A DNA stretch of 58,976 nt from UBA1369 sp964571725. Its GTDB lineage: Bacteria > Patescibacteriota > Gracilibacteria > UBA1369. Within the stretch, counting starts at the first letter, position 1. Each line of letters begins with the position of its first letter. Positions 52,784 to 58,976 of the stretch are shown here, piece by piece. The notes beneath the pieces were generated by a model. That model ran no database searches. It was given only the letters and a program-made list of their open reading frames with translations, and was not told the origin of the DNA. A program made the position numbers and the translations under genes. Location: NCBI GenBank assembly GCA_964571725.1, contig CAZNDB010000005.1, forward strand, positions 1 through 58,976. The letters run 5' to 3'.

Positions 52784-52812
52784 ATCTTAGGTGAGCAAAT
52801 ACTCACCGTCAA
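52784..52812 (-). promoter_or_regulatory. recA promoter with operator-like inverted repeat in the spacer
   Basis: Minus strand: -35 TTGACG (plus 52807-52812), 17-bp spacer, -10 TAAGAT (plus 52784-52789). The spacer consists of the inverted repeat GGTGAG-CAAATA-CTCACC (plus 52790-52807), which touches both hexamers. This is the classical place for a LexA-like repressor, although the bases do not match the Bacillus or E. coli SOS boxes. Confidence 0.75.
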
Positions 52813-52914
52813 GATATTACCCTGTACAGGTTGGGAAAATATATTTCTTTTATACGCTCACCGGATTGTCCGGAAGTATAATTTTTCCTGATTAATTTCT
52901 GATCGGACTCTGGC

Positions 52915-52942
52915 TTGCCGTAATCTTTGCTGATAGTATAAT
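52915..52942 (+). promoter_or_regulatory. Promoter of the ymdB gene
   Basis: -35 TTGCCG (52915-52920), 16-bp spacer, consensus -10 TATAAT (52937-52942). It predicts a start near 52949, about 20 nt before the ATG at 52969. Confidence 0.65.
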
Positions 52943-52968
52943 GGGGCCTAATTTCTAGGGAATAAAAT

Positions 52969-53787
52969 ATGAGAATACTATTCATCGGAGACGTTTTCGG
53001 TAAACCCGGCCGACAAACCCTGGCCAAAGTGTTGCCACGAATGAAAGAGGAGGAAAAACTGGATCTGGTTTTGGCCAACGCTGAAAACGCCCATCACGGG
53101 AAAGGAGTGACTGATTCCAAAATACGTGAAATGACCGGCTACGGAGTGGATTTTTTCACCGGTGGCAATCACATCTGGAAAGTGCAGGAAATATATCCGT
53201 TTCTGGACCAAAAGGACTATCCTCTGATCAGACCGGCCAATTATCCGGATCAAGTGCCCGGCCGCGGCTACGGACTGGTCAAGGTTGCCGGAGCGAAAAA
53301 CCCCGTGGCAGTAATCAATCTGATGGGCAGGGTTTTTATGCCCGCTCATCTGGACGACCCTTTTAAAACGGCCGACCGGATTTTGGATGAATTAAAAAAA
53401 GCAGGCCTGGCAATTGGTGAGGGACTGTCGGGCATTATAGTGGATTTTCACGCTGAGACCAGTTCGGAAAAAACCGCCCTGGCCAATTATCTGGACGGAA
53501 GAGTCAGCGCGGTGCTGGGTACCCACACGCACGTGCAGACGGCTGACGAAAGAATTCTGGCCGGAGGGACTGCCTACATTACCGACTTGGGCATGACCGG
53601 AGTGATTGACTCGATCATCGGCGTGCGCAAAGAGGAAATTATTGAAAATTTCCTGACGCAGATGCCGGTCAGACATCAGATTGCCGAAGGCGATACCGTG
53701 TTTTGCGCCGCGCTGATCGATCTGAACGAAAAATCCGGTCTGGCGGAAAAAATTGAAAGAATACAAATTAAGCCGGTTAGTGTATAG
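52969..53787 (+). CDS. ymdB: YmdB-family metallophosphoesterase
   Basis: 272 residues, the normal family length (TIGR00282). Motifs: MRILFIGDVFGKPGRQTL (metal-binding Asp), LANAENAHHGKGVT (Asn, Glu), TGGNHIWK (His), VDFHAETSSEKTAL (His), LGTHTHVQTADERIL (His-x-His) and TDLGMTG. Bacillus YmdB hydrolyses 2',3'-cyclic nucleotides and affects RNA turnover and development; the role here is unknown. It is driven by its own TTGCCG-16-TATAAT promoter. It is separated from ctpA by 74 nt. Confidence 0.95.
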   Translation: MRILFIGDVFGKPGRQTLAKVLPRMKEEEKLDLVLANAENAHHGKGVTDSKIREMTGYGVDFFTGGNHIWKVQEIYPFLDQKDYPLIRPANYPDQVPGRGYGLVKVAGAKNPVAVINLMGRVFMPAHLDDPFKTADRILDELKKAGLAIGEGLSGIIVDFHAETSSEKTALANYLDGRVSAVLGTHTHVQTADERILAGGTAYITDLGMTGVIDSIIGVRKEEIIENFLTQMPVRHQIAEGDTVFCAALIDLNEKSGLAEKIERIQIKPVSV

Positions 53788-53861
53788 TCGCAGCCAGTTA
53801 AATATTTCACAAAATCCTGCTTCGCGATTTTCCGCGGGCGGCCAATCTGAATAATCAAACC

Positions 53862-55094
53862 ATGAATAAAAGTACGAGGATAGCCAGTTATATAGCCATA
53901 TTCGGCATAGTGTTTTCCACCGGTCTGCTGGTTGGTAATTCTTTACCGACCCACAGTCTGGTCACGGAACCGGCCGGGAATTCAACCAGTATTCTGGGCG
54001 GACTGGTTAACCAGGATCAGCCATCACAGGACATCAGCCTGAAAACTTTCTGGCAGGTCCGGGAAATTTTGCAGAAAAAATATATCCATACGGAAAAACT
54101 GGACGGGCAGGCCATGAGTTACGGCGCAGTCAAAGGCATGGTAGCGGCTCTCGACGATCCCTATACGGAATTCATGGATCCCCAGGATACCAAGGACTTT
54201 AATGAAGGGCTGAATTCGGAACTGGAAGGAATCGGTGCCGAAATGACCGTACGGGAACAGCTGCTGTTCGTGGTATCGGTACTGAAGGGCTCCCCTGCCG
54301 AAAAGGCCGGTTTATTGCCTGATGACGTGATTTTACAGATTGACGGACAGACCATTTCCGATCTTTCTCTCTATGACGCAATCAAAAAAATCCGCGGACC
54401 GAAAGGCACCCCGGTCTCCCTGACAGTAATCCGCGAAAGCAAAGACGAACCCTTTGAAATTGAGATCACCAGAGACGTTATCACTGTGGAAAGCGTGATG
54501 TCGGAAGAAATGGAAAACAGCGGAATCTGGCATGTTTCCATCAATCAGTTCAGTGATGACACGAAAATGGAGTTCAACCGCGTGCTGAATGAAATCAAAT
54601 TAAAAAATCCCAAGGGCATCGTACTGGATTTACGTTTCAACGGAGGGGGATATCTGGATGGAGCCGTGGATATTTTGTCCGGCTTTATACGAGGGGAAAA
54701 ACAGGTGGTGTCAATCGATTACCGCGACGCCAAATACAATGAAAAATTGAAGACTGCCGGCAATCCCCAATTTCCCGAATTGCCTCTGGTGGTATTGATC
54801 AACAAAGGCTCGGCCTCCGCTTCGGAAATTGTGGCGGCGGCTATCCAGGACTTGAAACGCGGCCTGCTGATGGGTGAAACCAGTTATGGCAAGGGAACGG
54901 TGCAGGAAGTGGATCCTCTGCCGGACGGTTCCAGTCTGCGCTTTACTATAGCCAGATGGCTTTCCCCGACCGGCCGCGACATCAATAAAGTCGGCGTAGT
55001 ACCAGACCGGGAGGTTCTCTTGAAAGATGAAGACTATGAACAGAAATTCGACCGTCAGCTGGACGAGGCGGTAAAATATCTGAAAGCCCTTTAA
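53862..55094 (+). CDS. ctpA: C-terminal processing protease (S41 family)
   Basis: 410 residues. N-terminal signal anchor (IASYIAIFGIVFSTGLLVG, 7-25), a short helical cap, PDZ domain (~115-195: GIGAEMTVREQLLFVVSVLKGSPAEKAGLLPDDVILQIDG) and S41 protease domain with DLRFNGGGYLDGAV. The catalytic Ser is Ser319 in SASASEI and Lys344 in YGKGTVQ, 25 residues apart as in E. coli Prc. It cleaves the C-termini of exported proteins or wall hydrolases outside the membrane. No Shine-Dalgarno is seen. The next gene is convergent. Fully intact. Confidence 0.97.
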   Translation: MNKSTRIASYIAIFGIVFSTGLLVGNSLPTHSLVTEPAGNSTSILGGLVNQDQPSQDISLKTFWQVREILQKKYIHTEKLDGQAMSYGAVKGMVAALDDPYTEFMDPQDTKDFNEGLNSELEGIGAEMTVREQLLFVVSVLKGSPAEKAGLLPDDVILQIDGQTISDLSLYDAIKKIRGPKGTPVSLTVIRESKDEPFEIEITRDVITVESVMSEEMENSGIWHVSINQFSDDTKMEFNRVLNEIKLKNPKGIVLDLRFNGGGYLDGAVDILSGFIRGEKQVVSIDYRDAKYNEKLKTAGNPQFPELPLVVLINKGSASASEIVAAAIQDLKRGLLMGETSYGKGTVQEVDPLPDGSSLRFTIARWLSPTGRDINKVGVVPDREVLLKDEDYEQKFDRQLDEAVKYLKAL

Positions 55095-55106
55095 ATCAGC
55101 GCCGCA

Positions 55107-55433
55107 TTAACCCACCGTCACAAGCCGGTATCCCACTCCGCGGATGGTCTGTATGTTGACCCGGCCGGTCAGTTTTCTGAGTTTTTTTCGCAATCCGCTC
55201 AAATGTACTTCCAGAGTATTGCTGCCGGCGAAACTGTCGAATTCCCAAATCAGGTCCAGCAGGGCAAATTTGCTGATCACATAATCCGGATTATTGGCCA
55301 GGAAACTAAGCAGCTGAAATTCTTTTTTTCTGAGCCGGATGGAACGTCCGGTCCGGTCGGCAATGGCCTGTACTTCGGTCAGAAGATCCAGGTCGGCCAG
55401 CCGCAGGGACGGCCGGGGTGAGCAGATAGGCAT
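55107..55433 (-). CDS. Stand-alone OmpR/PhoB-type winged-helix DNA-binding protein
   Basis: 108 residues. The whole protein matches the Trans_reg_C effector domain: LRLADLDLLTEVQ (N-terminal beta sheet), IRLRKKEFQLLSFLANNPDYVISKFALLDLIWEF (alpha1, alpha-loop, alpha2), NTLEVHLSGLRKKLRKL (recognition helix with the VHLSGLRKKL core) and NIQTIRGVGYRLV (wing hairpin). No receiver domain precedes it, so it cannot be phosphorylated in the usual way. A perfect 9-bp inverted repeat GGTTATTTT/AAAATAACC lies 8 nt upstream of its ATG. No histidine kinase gene is nearby. A constitutive or ligand-independent regulator is inferred. Confidence 0.9.
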   Translation of the reverse strand: MPICSPRPSLRLADLDLLTEVQAIADRTGRSIRLRKKEFQLLSFLANNPDYVISKFALLDLIWEFDSFAGSNTLEVHLSGLRKKLRKLTGRVNIQTIRGVGYRLVTVG

Positions 55434-55441
55434 ACGTGCAT

Positions 55442-55467
55442 GGTTATTTTCAGAAAGAAAAATAACC
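55442..55467. repeat. 9-bp inverted repeat upstream of the winged-helix gene
   Basis: GGTTATTTT (55442-55450) and AAAATAACC (55459-55467) around an 8-bp spacer, directly upstream of the winged-helix gene start. Candidate autoregulatory operator; a leader hairpin is the alternative. Confidence 0.65.
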
Positions 55468-55558
55468 TCCCGGTCTGAAATTCTGCTTATAAATTCATAA
55501 ATTTTTCTTGAAGTCGGCCGGGAAGTTGGTTAATATGCCAGCGCTTCTTGACCCGCGT

Positions 55559-55650
55559 GGAGAGATGGCTGAGTGGTCGATAGCGGCGGTCTTGAAAACC
55601 GTTAGACCTCGCGAGGGGTCTCGGGGGTTCGAATCCCTCTCTCTCCGCCA
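55559..55650 (+). tRNA. tRNA-Ser (anticodon TGA)
   Basis: 92 nt including an encoded CCA. Acceptor GGAGAGA/TCTCTCC, anticodon stem GCGGT/ACCGT around CTTGAAA, long class II variable arm AGACCTCGCGAGGGGTCT and T-arm GGGGG-TTCGAAT-CCCTC. The variable arm confirms Ser. Confidence 0.97.
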
Positions 55651-55660
55651 GTTACAAATA

Positions 55661-55697
55661 AAAAGCGTCCATTCCGTAAGGTTGGACGCTTTTTGAG
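55661..55697. terminator. Bidirectional terminator between tRNA-Ser and the DUF378 gene
   Basis: Stem AAAAGCGTCCA (55661-55671) with TGGACGCTTTT (55683-55693), loop TTCCGTAAGGT, T-run on the plus strand and A-run on its 5' side. It serves both the tRNA (plus) and the convergent membrane-protein gene (minus). Confidence 0.9.
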
Positions 55698-55711
55698 AAT
55701 GACTATACGAA

Positions 55712-55939
55712 CTATTTATGGTCGCAAACCGGACATCTCTTGGTGACCATCAGGCTCAGCAGAAGCACGCCGGAGATACCGACGAGCAGATAGACTACGC
55801 TTTCCACAACCGGCCATTGGCCGAAGAGCAGGTTGACCAGGTTCAGATTGGAGGAAATCAGATTACCCAAACCGACCAGTCCCCAGTTCAGGGCTCCCAC
55901 TACGGTCAGGATCAGAGCGATCATTGTTGCAGCTTTCAT
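55712..55939 (-). CDS. DUF378 family small membrane protein
   Basis: 75 residues. Two hydrophobic segments (MIALILTVVGALNWGLVGLGN and VVESVVYLLVGISGVLLLSLM) with the family-typical 'GALNWGLVG' and 'YLLVGISG' motifs. The ending KRCPVCDHK carries a Cys-x2-Cys that may bind metal. The function of the family is not established. It is convergent with tRNA-Ser and shares its terminator. The start at 55939 has no Shine-Dalgarno. Confidence 0.88.
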   Translation of the reverse strand: MKAATMIALILTVVGALNWGLVGLGNLISSNLNLVNLLFGQWPVVESVVYLLVGISGVLLLSLMVTKRCPVCDHK

Positions 55940-56122
55940 GTTGATATTGGTTTAAAAAGTTAGACGGGGTAAGTTTAAACCCATCTTGGGCTTTTTGCAA
56001 TCATCGCTGCGTAAGTTCCAGTCCGGGACTGTCCGGGAGGGCGAATTAGATATTGTTTTATATACCGGGGCAAGTAAAATGCAGTAGTCCGACTGCAATG
56101 AATTTATTTTTCAAGAAAAAAC

Positions 56123-57541
56123 ATGAAAAAGACCATCACCCCCCAAAAAGAGAACTTTTCCGACTGGTATCAGGACGTGGTCCGGGAAGCCGGATTGGCT
56201 GAGCCCTCCGAGGTTCGCGGCTGCGGGATAGTCAAACCCTACGGTTATAAAATCTGGGAACTGATCAAAGCCGAACTGGCCAGAATGATCGAGGAGACCG
56301 GAGCTGAAAACGTTTACTTCCCGATCTTTGTGCCTATCCAAAATTTTGAACTGGAAAAATCGCACGTGGAGGGGTTTTCCCCGGAACTGGCCGTGGTAAC
56401 CCATGGCGGGGGCGAGGAATTACAGAATAAGCTGGCTATACGTCCCACCAGTGAAGCGGCCATGTATTCAACCTACGCCAAGTGGATTCAGAGCTACCGC
56501 GATCTGCCCCTGCGGCTTAACCAATGGAACAATGTGGTGAGATGGGAGAAAAGACCCCGCGCTTTTTTACGCTGGAGTGAATTTATGTGGCAGGAGGGGC
56601 ATTCGGTGTTCGCCACGGAAGAAGCTGCCCGGGCGGAAGTTTTACAGATGCTGGATATTTATGAAAAAATGTATGCACACTTGGCCATCCCGGTATTCAA
56701 AGGCCGCAAATCGGAATCGGAAAAATTCGCCGGCGGCGACATGACCACTACGGTGGAGGTGATGGCGGGAGACGGGAAAGCCATTCAGGGAGCAACCAGC
56801 CATTATCTGGGAACCAATTTCGCCAAAGTTTTCGGAGTCAAATATCTGGGAGAAGACGGCGTGGAACATCTGGCCCATCAGACCAGCTGGGGTTTTGCCT
56901 GGAGGTCGGTGGGAGCCGTGGTAATGGTTCACGGTGATGATAACGGCTTACGACTACCGCCAAACGTGGCCCCGATACAGGTGGTGATCGTACCGATTTA
57001 CAGGGATGAAAACAAAACCGCGGTGATGGATTACGCCAACGGACTGAAAGAACAATTAAAAGGTCTGCGCGTAAAGGTGGACGAAAGAGACGGCATGTCG
57101 CCCGGTTTCAAATTTAACGAATGGGAAGTCAAAGGGGTGCCGGTAAGACTGGAAATCGGCGGCAAAGAAGCCGAAGAAAAAGCTGTCACGGTTTACCGCC
57201 GCGATTCGGGCTCCAAAGAGAAAATCCAGGCCGGCCAGCTGCGCGAATACATCGACGGGTTACTCAAAGATATTCAGCAAAATCTGTTTGAGCAGGCGAA
57301 AACTTTTGCCTCCGGCCATATTCACCGTATCGAAAACATCGACGAGATCAAGGACCAGACAGGCTTCTTTGAAGCCAGCTGGTGTGAATCTGCCGAATCC
57401 GAAGCCCTGCTCAAGGAAAAATTCGCCATGGTTTCCCGGGTGCTTCCGGTCGCCAATCAGGATCAAAAACCGAAAAACGCCAAGTGCTTTATCACAGGAG
57501 AACCGGCCAAGCATGACTGGCTGTTTGCTAAAAGCTACTAG
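56123..57541 (+). CDS. proS: Proline--tRNA ligase, short archaeal/eukaryotic type
   Basis: 472 residues. Class II synthetase: motif 1 region (GCGIVKPYGYKIWELIKAEL), TSEAAMYSTYAKWIQSYRDLPLRLNQWNNVVRWEKR (motif 2), FLRWSEFMWQEGHSVFAT, and motif 3 TSWGFAWRSVGAVVMVHGDDNGLRLPPNVAPIQVVIVPIY. The anticodon-binding domain (~270-380) and a C-terminal domain with CESAES and the ending CFITGEPAKHDWLFAKSY follow. The ~180-residue editing insertion of the long bacterial form is absent, and the C-terminal zinc-domain region marks the ProS type 3 form found in archaea and some bacteria. It attaches proline to tRNA-Pro. Confidence 0.96.
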   Translation: MKKTITPQKENFSDWYQDVVREAGLAEPSEVRGCGIVKPYGYKIWELIKAELARMIEETGAENVYFPIFVPIQNFELEKSHVEGFSPELAVVTHGGGEELQNKLAIRPTSEAAMYSTYAKWIQSYRDLPLRLNQWNNVVRWEKRPRAFLRWSEFMWQEGHSVFATEEAARAEVLQMLDIYEKMYAHLAIPVFKGRKSESEKFAGGDMTTTVEVMAGDGKAIQGATSHYLGTNFAKVFGVKYLGEDGVEHLAHQTSWGFAWRSVGAVVMVHGDDNGLRLPPNVAPIQVVIVPIYRDENKTAVMDYANGLKEQLKGLRVKVDERDGMSPGFKFNEWEVKGVPVRLEIGGKEAEEKAVTVYRRDSGSKEKIQAGQLREYIDGLLKDIQQNLFEQAKTFASGHIHRIENIDEIKDQTGFFEASWCESAESEALLKEKFAMVSRVLPVANQDQKPKNAKCFITGEPAKHDWLFAKSY

Positions 57542-57572
57542 TTCCTGTTAGCGAACGGCGCGAGTTGCCGGT

Positions 57573-58058
57573 TTATTGTTTTTCGTATTTCAGAATCTCC
57601 TCCTCTTTAAACTCCAGTTCAATGCCGGCTTCTTTTAACATGGCTTCAGATTCGGCTCCGGCGTGATATTTTTTCTCGGCAACCACTCTCTTGATTCCGC
57701 AATTAATAATCATCATGGCACAGGTTCGGCAGGGGGTCATGCGGCAGTAGACGGTTGCTCCTTCGATGGCTATTCCCCTTTTGGCCGCCTGACAAATGGC
57801 ATTTTGTTCAGCATGAACGGTTCTAACGCAATGCTGGGAGATACTGTCGTCTTCGTGGATCATCTTTTTCATCAAATGCCCGACATCGTCACAATGAGGC
57901 AAACCGGCGGGCGATCCGACATAACCGGTGACCAGAATCTGTTTATCCTTGGCAATGACACAGCCGCTGCGGCCACGATCGCAGGTGGCACGGTCGGCAA
58001 TGGTGTTGGCGACTTCCATAAAATATTCATCCCAGGAAGGTCTTTGATGATTATCCAT
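57573..58058 (-). CDS. dCMP deaminase-family protein (ComEB-like)
   Basis: 161 residues. Zinc-dependent cytidine-deaminase fold: CDRGRSGCVIAKDKQIL at the N-terminus, catalytic HAEQNAI (His and Glu) near 80, and CRMTPCRTCAMMIINCGIKRVV with the PCxxC zinc ligands. The 'W.EYFM..A...A.RATC.R...G' start is typical of dCMP deaminases (WDEYFMEVANTIADRATCDRG). It converts dCMP to dUMP for dTTP supply; relatives include competence protein ComEB. A promoter at plus 58146-58174 precedes it. Specificity for dCMP over cytidine is family-based. Confidence 0.93.
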   Translation of the reverse strand: MDNHQRPSWDEYFMEVANTIADRATCDRGRSGCVIAKDKQILVTGYVGSPAGLPHCDDVGHLMKKMIHEDDSISQHCVRTVHAEQNAICQAAKRGIAIEGATVYCRMTPCRTCAMMIINCGIKRVVAEKKYHAGAESEAMLKEAGIELEFKEEEILKYEKQ

Positions 58059-58128
58059 TTTGATTTAAGTTTAATACACCTCAGCAATACCAGCGGGGCA
58101 TCTTCAAGTCAAATAGGCAAAATCTCAG

Positions 58129-58151
58129 CGGCTTATTTAAGCCGTATTTTA
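58129..58151 (+). terminator. Short hairpin with T-run in the dCMP deaminase leader region
   Basis: CGGCTTA (58129-58135) with TAAGCCG (58138-58144), followed by TATTTT on the plus strand. It overlaps the start region of the minus-strand transcript. No plus-strand gene ends here, so a 5'-end stabilising hairpin is equally possible. Confidence 0.3.
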
Positions 58152-58174
58152 GGGGTGCCAAAAAGTGGGTTCAA
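58146..58174 (-). promoter_or_regulatory. Promoter of the dCMP deaminase-like gene
   Basis: Minus strand: -35 TTGAAC (plus 58169-58174), 17-bp spacer, -10 TAAAAT (plus 58146-58151). Transcription would start near 58139, giving a leader of about 80 nt. Confidence 0.6.
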
Positions 58175-58342
58175 CGCATCTATAGAGTATACCCCAAAAC
58201 GCAGGGTTTGTAAAATTCTTTTAAAATGAGAATTTATATTGCGACCGGCTGGTCGCGGAAAATGTTTTTGCTTTTTCCGGGGGTTCATATTAATATTCCG
58301 ACGCGGCAGAAAGCCTGCCCAATGTTCATCGAAATGGATTGT

Positions 58343-58976
58343 TCAAAATGTGGAGAGGTACCCAAGTGGCTGAAGGGGCGGGATTGCTAATCCTGTAGGA
58401 GGGGATTTCCCCTCGCGAGAGTTCGAATCTCTCCCTCTCCGCCAATTTTCACTTTTTGTGAAATCGTAAGAAACAGCCTCGGCGCAAAGCGCCTCGGCAT
58501 GGTATTTTTCCGCAATTTTGAAGGCATTTTTGAAATCCAAAACCAAAGTGCGGTCGGCAATGCGGAAGTTCGAACCAATCTTTTTGAGAAAATCCCGAAT
58601 CCTTTCGGGATTTTCTTGTTGAGCGTATTTTTCGGCTTGGTTGGCGTCTTTTAGAAAGGCAATGGCAAGTTCGAACCGATTATTGCTCTTTCGCCCAAAA
58701 GCGGTGATTTTTTCTTCCAAATCCTTTTTGGCGAGAATGAGCTTGTGCTTTTTGGCGGTATATTCCGCTTGCGACAAATTGCCGTCCAGTTGCAAATCAA
58801 GCAAGCGATCAAGTTTCGTTTCCATTTCCACAAGCTCATTTCTCGCTTTTTGGGCGAAAGAGCTTTCCGCTTGGGCAATTTTCATTTTTTCGTTTTCAAA
58901 ATAATTGATTGAAGCGTTTGCCCAAGCGGAAGACAAAGAAACTTTTTTGATTTCTTCTTTTATTTGAGAAGTGATG
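58343..58976 (-). CDS. C-terminal part of a probable serine recombinase (5' end beyond window)
   Basis: At least 210 residues are visible and the frame stays open to the right edge, so the 5' part lies outside. The visible part is a charged coiled-coil region (ARNELVEMETKLDRLLDLQL, SQAEYTAKKHKLILAKKDLEEK) followed by FELAIAFLKDANQAEKYAQQ, IRDFLKKIGSNFRI and LVLDFKNAFKIAEKYHAE. This layout is typical of the C-terminus of large serine recombinases, after the zinc ribbon. The last ~35 residues (from GRDSNSREGK on) are encoded by the antisense strand of tRNA-Ser(GCT), a common mark of an element sitting at a tRNA gene. The identification is by style only, because the catalytic domain is not visible. 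Confidence 0.7.
   Translation of the reverse strand, partial: ITSQIKEEIKKVSLSSAWANASINYFENEKMKIAQAESSFAQKARNELVEMETKLDRLLDLQLDGNLSQAEYTAKKHKLILAKKDLEEKITAFGRKSNNRFELAIAFLKDANQAEKYAQQENPERIRDFLKKIGSNFRIADRTLVLDFKNAFKIAEKYHAEALCAEAVSYDFTKSENWRRGRDSNSREGKSPPTGLAIPPLQPLGYLSTF
58352..58444 (+). tRNA. tRNA-Ser (anticodon GCT)
   Basis: 93 nt including an encoded CCA. Acceptor GGAGAGG/CCTCTCC, anticodon stem CGGGA/TCCTG around TTGCTAA, long variable arm (GGAGGGGATTTCCCCTC) and T-arm GAGAG-TTCGAAT-CTCTC. The recombinase gene reads antisense through the whole tRNA. Confidence 0.97.

Noticed and set aside
58343..58450. Serine recombinase C-terminal tail (GRDSNSREGKS and on) as a functional domain
   Set aside because: These residues are simply the translation of the antisense tRNA-Ser; the same peptide-like tail appears wherever frames cross this tRNA type.
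1..58976. Recoded TGA (as in Gracilibacteria/Absconditabacteria)
   Set aside because: TGA ends several intact genes (for example ftsE) and no confident gene has in-frame TGA.
1..58976. CRISPR array
   Set aside because: No regularly spaced repeats of 24-40 bp with unique spacers were seen; the 36-bp array at 16285-16392 is contiguous coding sequence.

Overview
The window reads as a chromosomal segment of a Patescibacteria/CPR bacterium, probably of the Parcubacteria-like side. This is an inference from gene content and style, not from a marker tree. Genes are tightly packed on both strands and TGA is a normal stop codon. Most starts have no visible Shine-Dalgarno sequence but good -10 boxes. 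Many small membrane proteins look lineage-specific. The cell-envelope genes fit a wall-bearing cell with an S-layer: a giant SLH-domain surface protein, a PBP1C-like wall synthase, an L,D-transpeptidase and an alpha-2-macroglobulin-like protein. A PilB-type ATPase and DprA fit the pili and DNA uptake common in this group. Proline--tRNA ligase is the short archaeal/eukaryotic-style form.

Layout. 1-3.9 kb: the end of an Arg-type tRNA, a degenerate metallo-beta-lactamase-fold protein, enolase with a clear sigma70-like promoter, NAD(P)H-hydrate dehydratase and a PgeF-type laccase-domain protein. 3.9-13.3 kb: a minus-strand surface-polysaccharide cluster holding an O-antigen-ligase-like membrane protein with a TPR-like tail, a GT2 enzyme, a 1071-residue methyltransferase/coiled-coil/GT2/GT2 fusion, an HNH protein and a Wzm/Wzt exporter. 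13.3-13.9 kb: a toxin-antitoxin pair with the toxin gene first. 13.9-16.8 kb: an island that looks foreign, with two paralogous lipoprotein-like genes. Each has a TTGACA promoter, a strong SD and hairpin terminators, and one has a Gly-rich repeat of the kind common in Myxococcota. 16.9-21.4 kb: the S-layer protein and its long, hairpin-rich leader. 21.4-26.9 kb: PBP1C, a small HTH protein, tRNA-Lys, a membrane protein, a DHH-like protein, tRNA-Glu and tRNA-Val. 27-35.7 kb: a DnaJ-type chaperone, an ECF sigma factor, a 2127-residue membrane-anchored alpha-2-macroglobulin protein sitting where an anti-sigma factor would be expected, and a CTP-dependent lipid-kinase-like protein. 35.7-42.9 kb: GT4, two hypothetical proteins, UvrD/PcrA helicase, L,D-transpeptidase, one hypothetical protein and NrdR. 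42.9-50.3 kb: a Xer-type recombinase, FtsE without FtsX next to it, an anchored hypothetical protein, DprA, PilB/GspE and NusA. 50.4-58.1 kb: a membrane protein, RecX, RecA, YmdB, CtpA, a stand-alone OmpR-type DNA-binding domain, tRNA-Ser(UGA), a DUF378 protein, ProS and a dCMP-deaminase-like protein. 58.3 kb to the end: tRNA-Ser(GCU), with the 3' end of a probable serine recombinase gene running antisense through it.

How the parts fit. The polysaccharide cluster could build a glycan (fusion enzyme, GT2, GT4), export it (Wzm/Wzt) and attach it (ligase-like protein) to an envelope covered by the SLH protein. The sigma/A2M operon and PBP1C form a plausible envelope stress and protection module. 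recA has an inverted repeat that exactly fills its promoter spacer, which suggests a local SOS-type switch. The most unusual items are the sigma/A2M operon, the four-module glycan enzyme, the lipoprotein island with its 34-bp inverted repeat, the S-layer leader and the recA operator.
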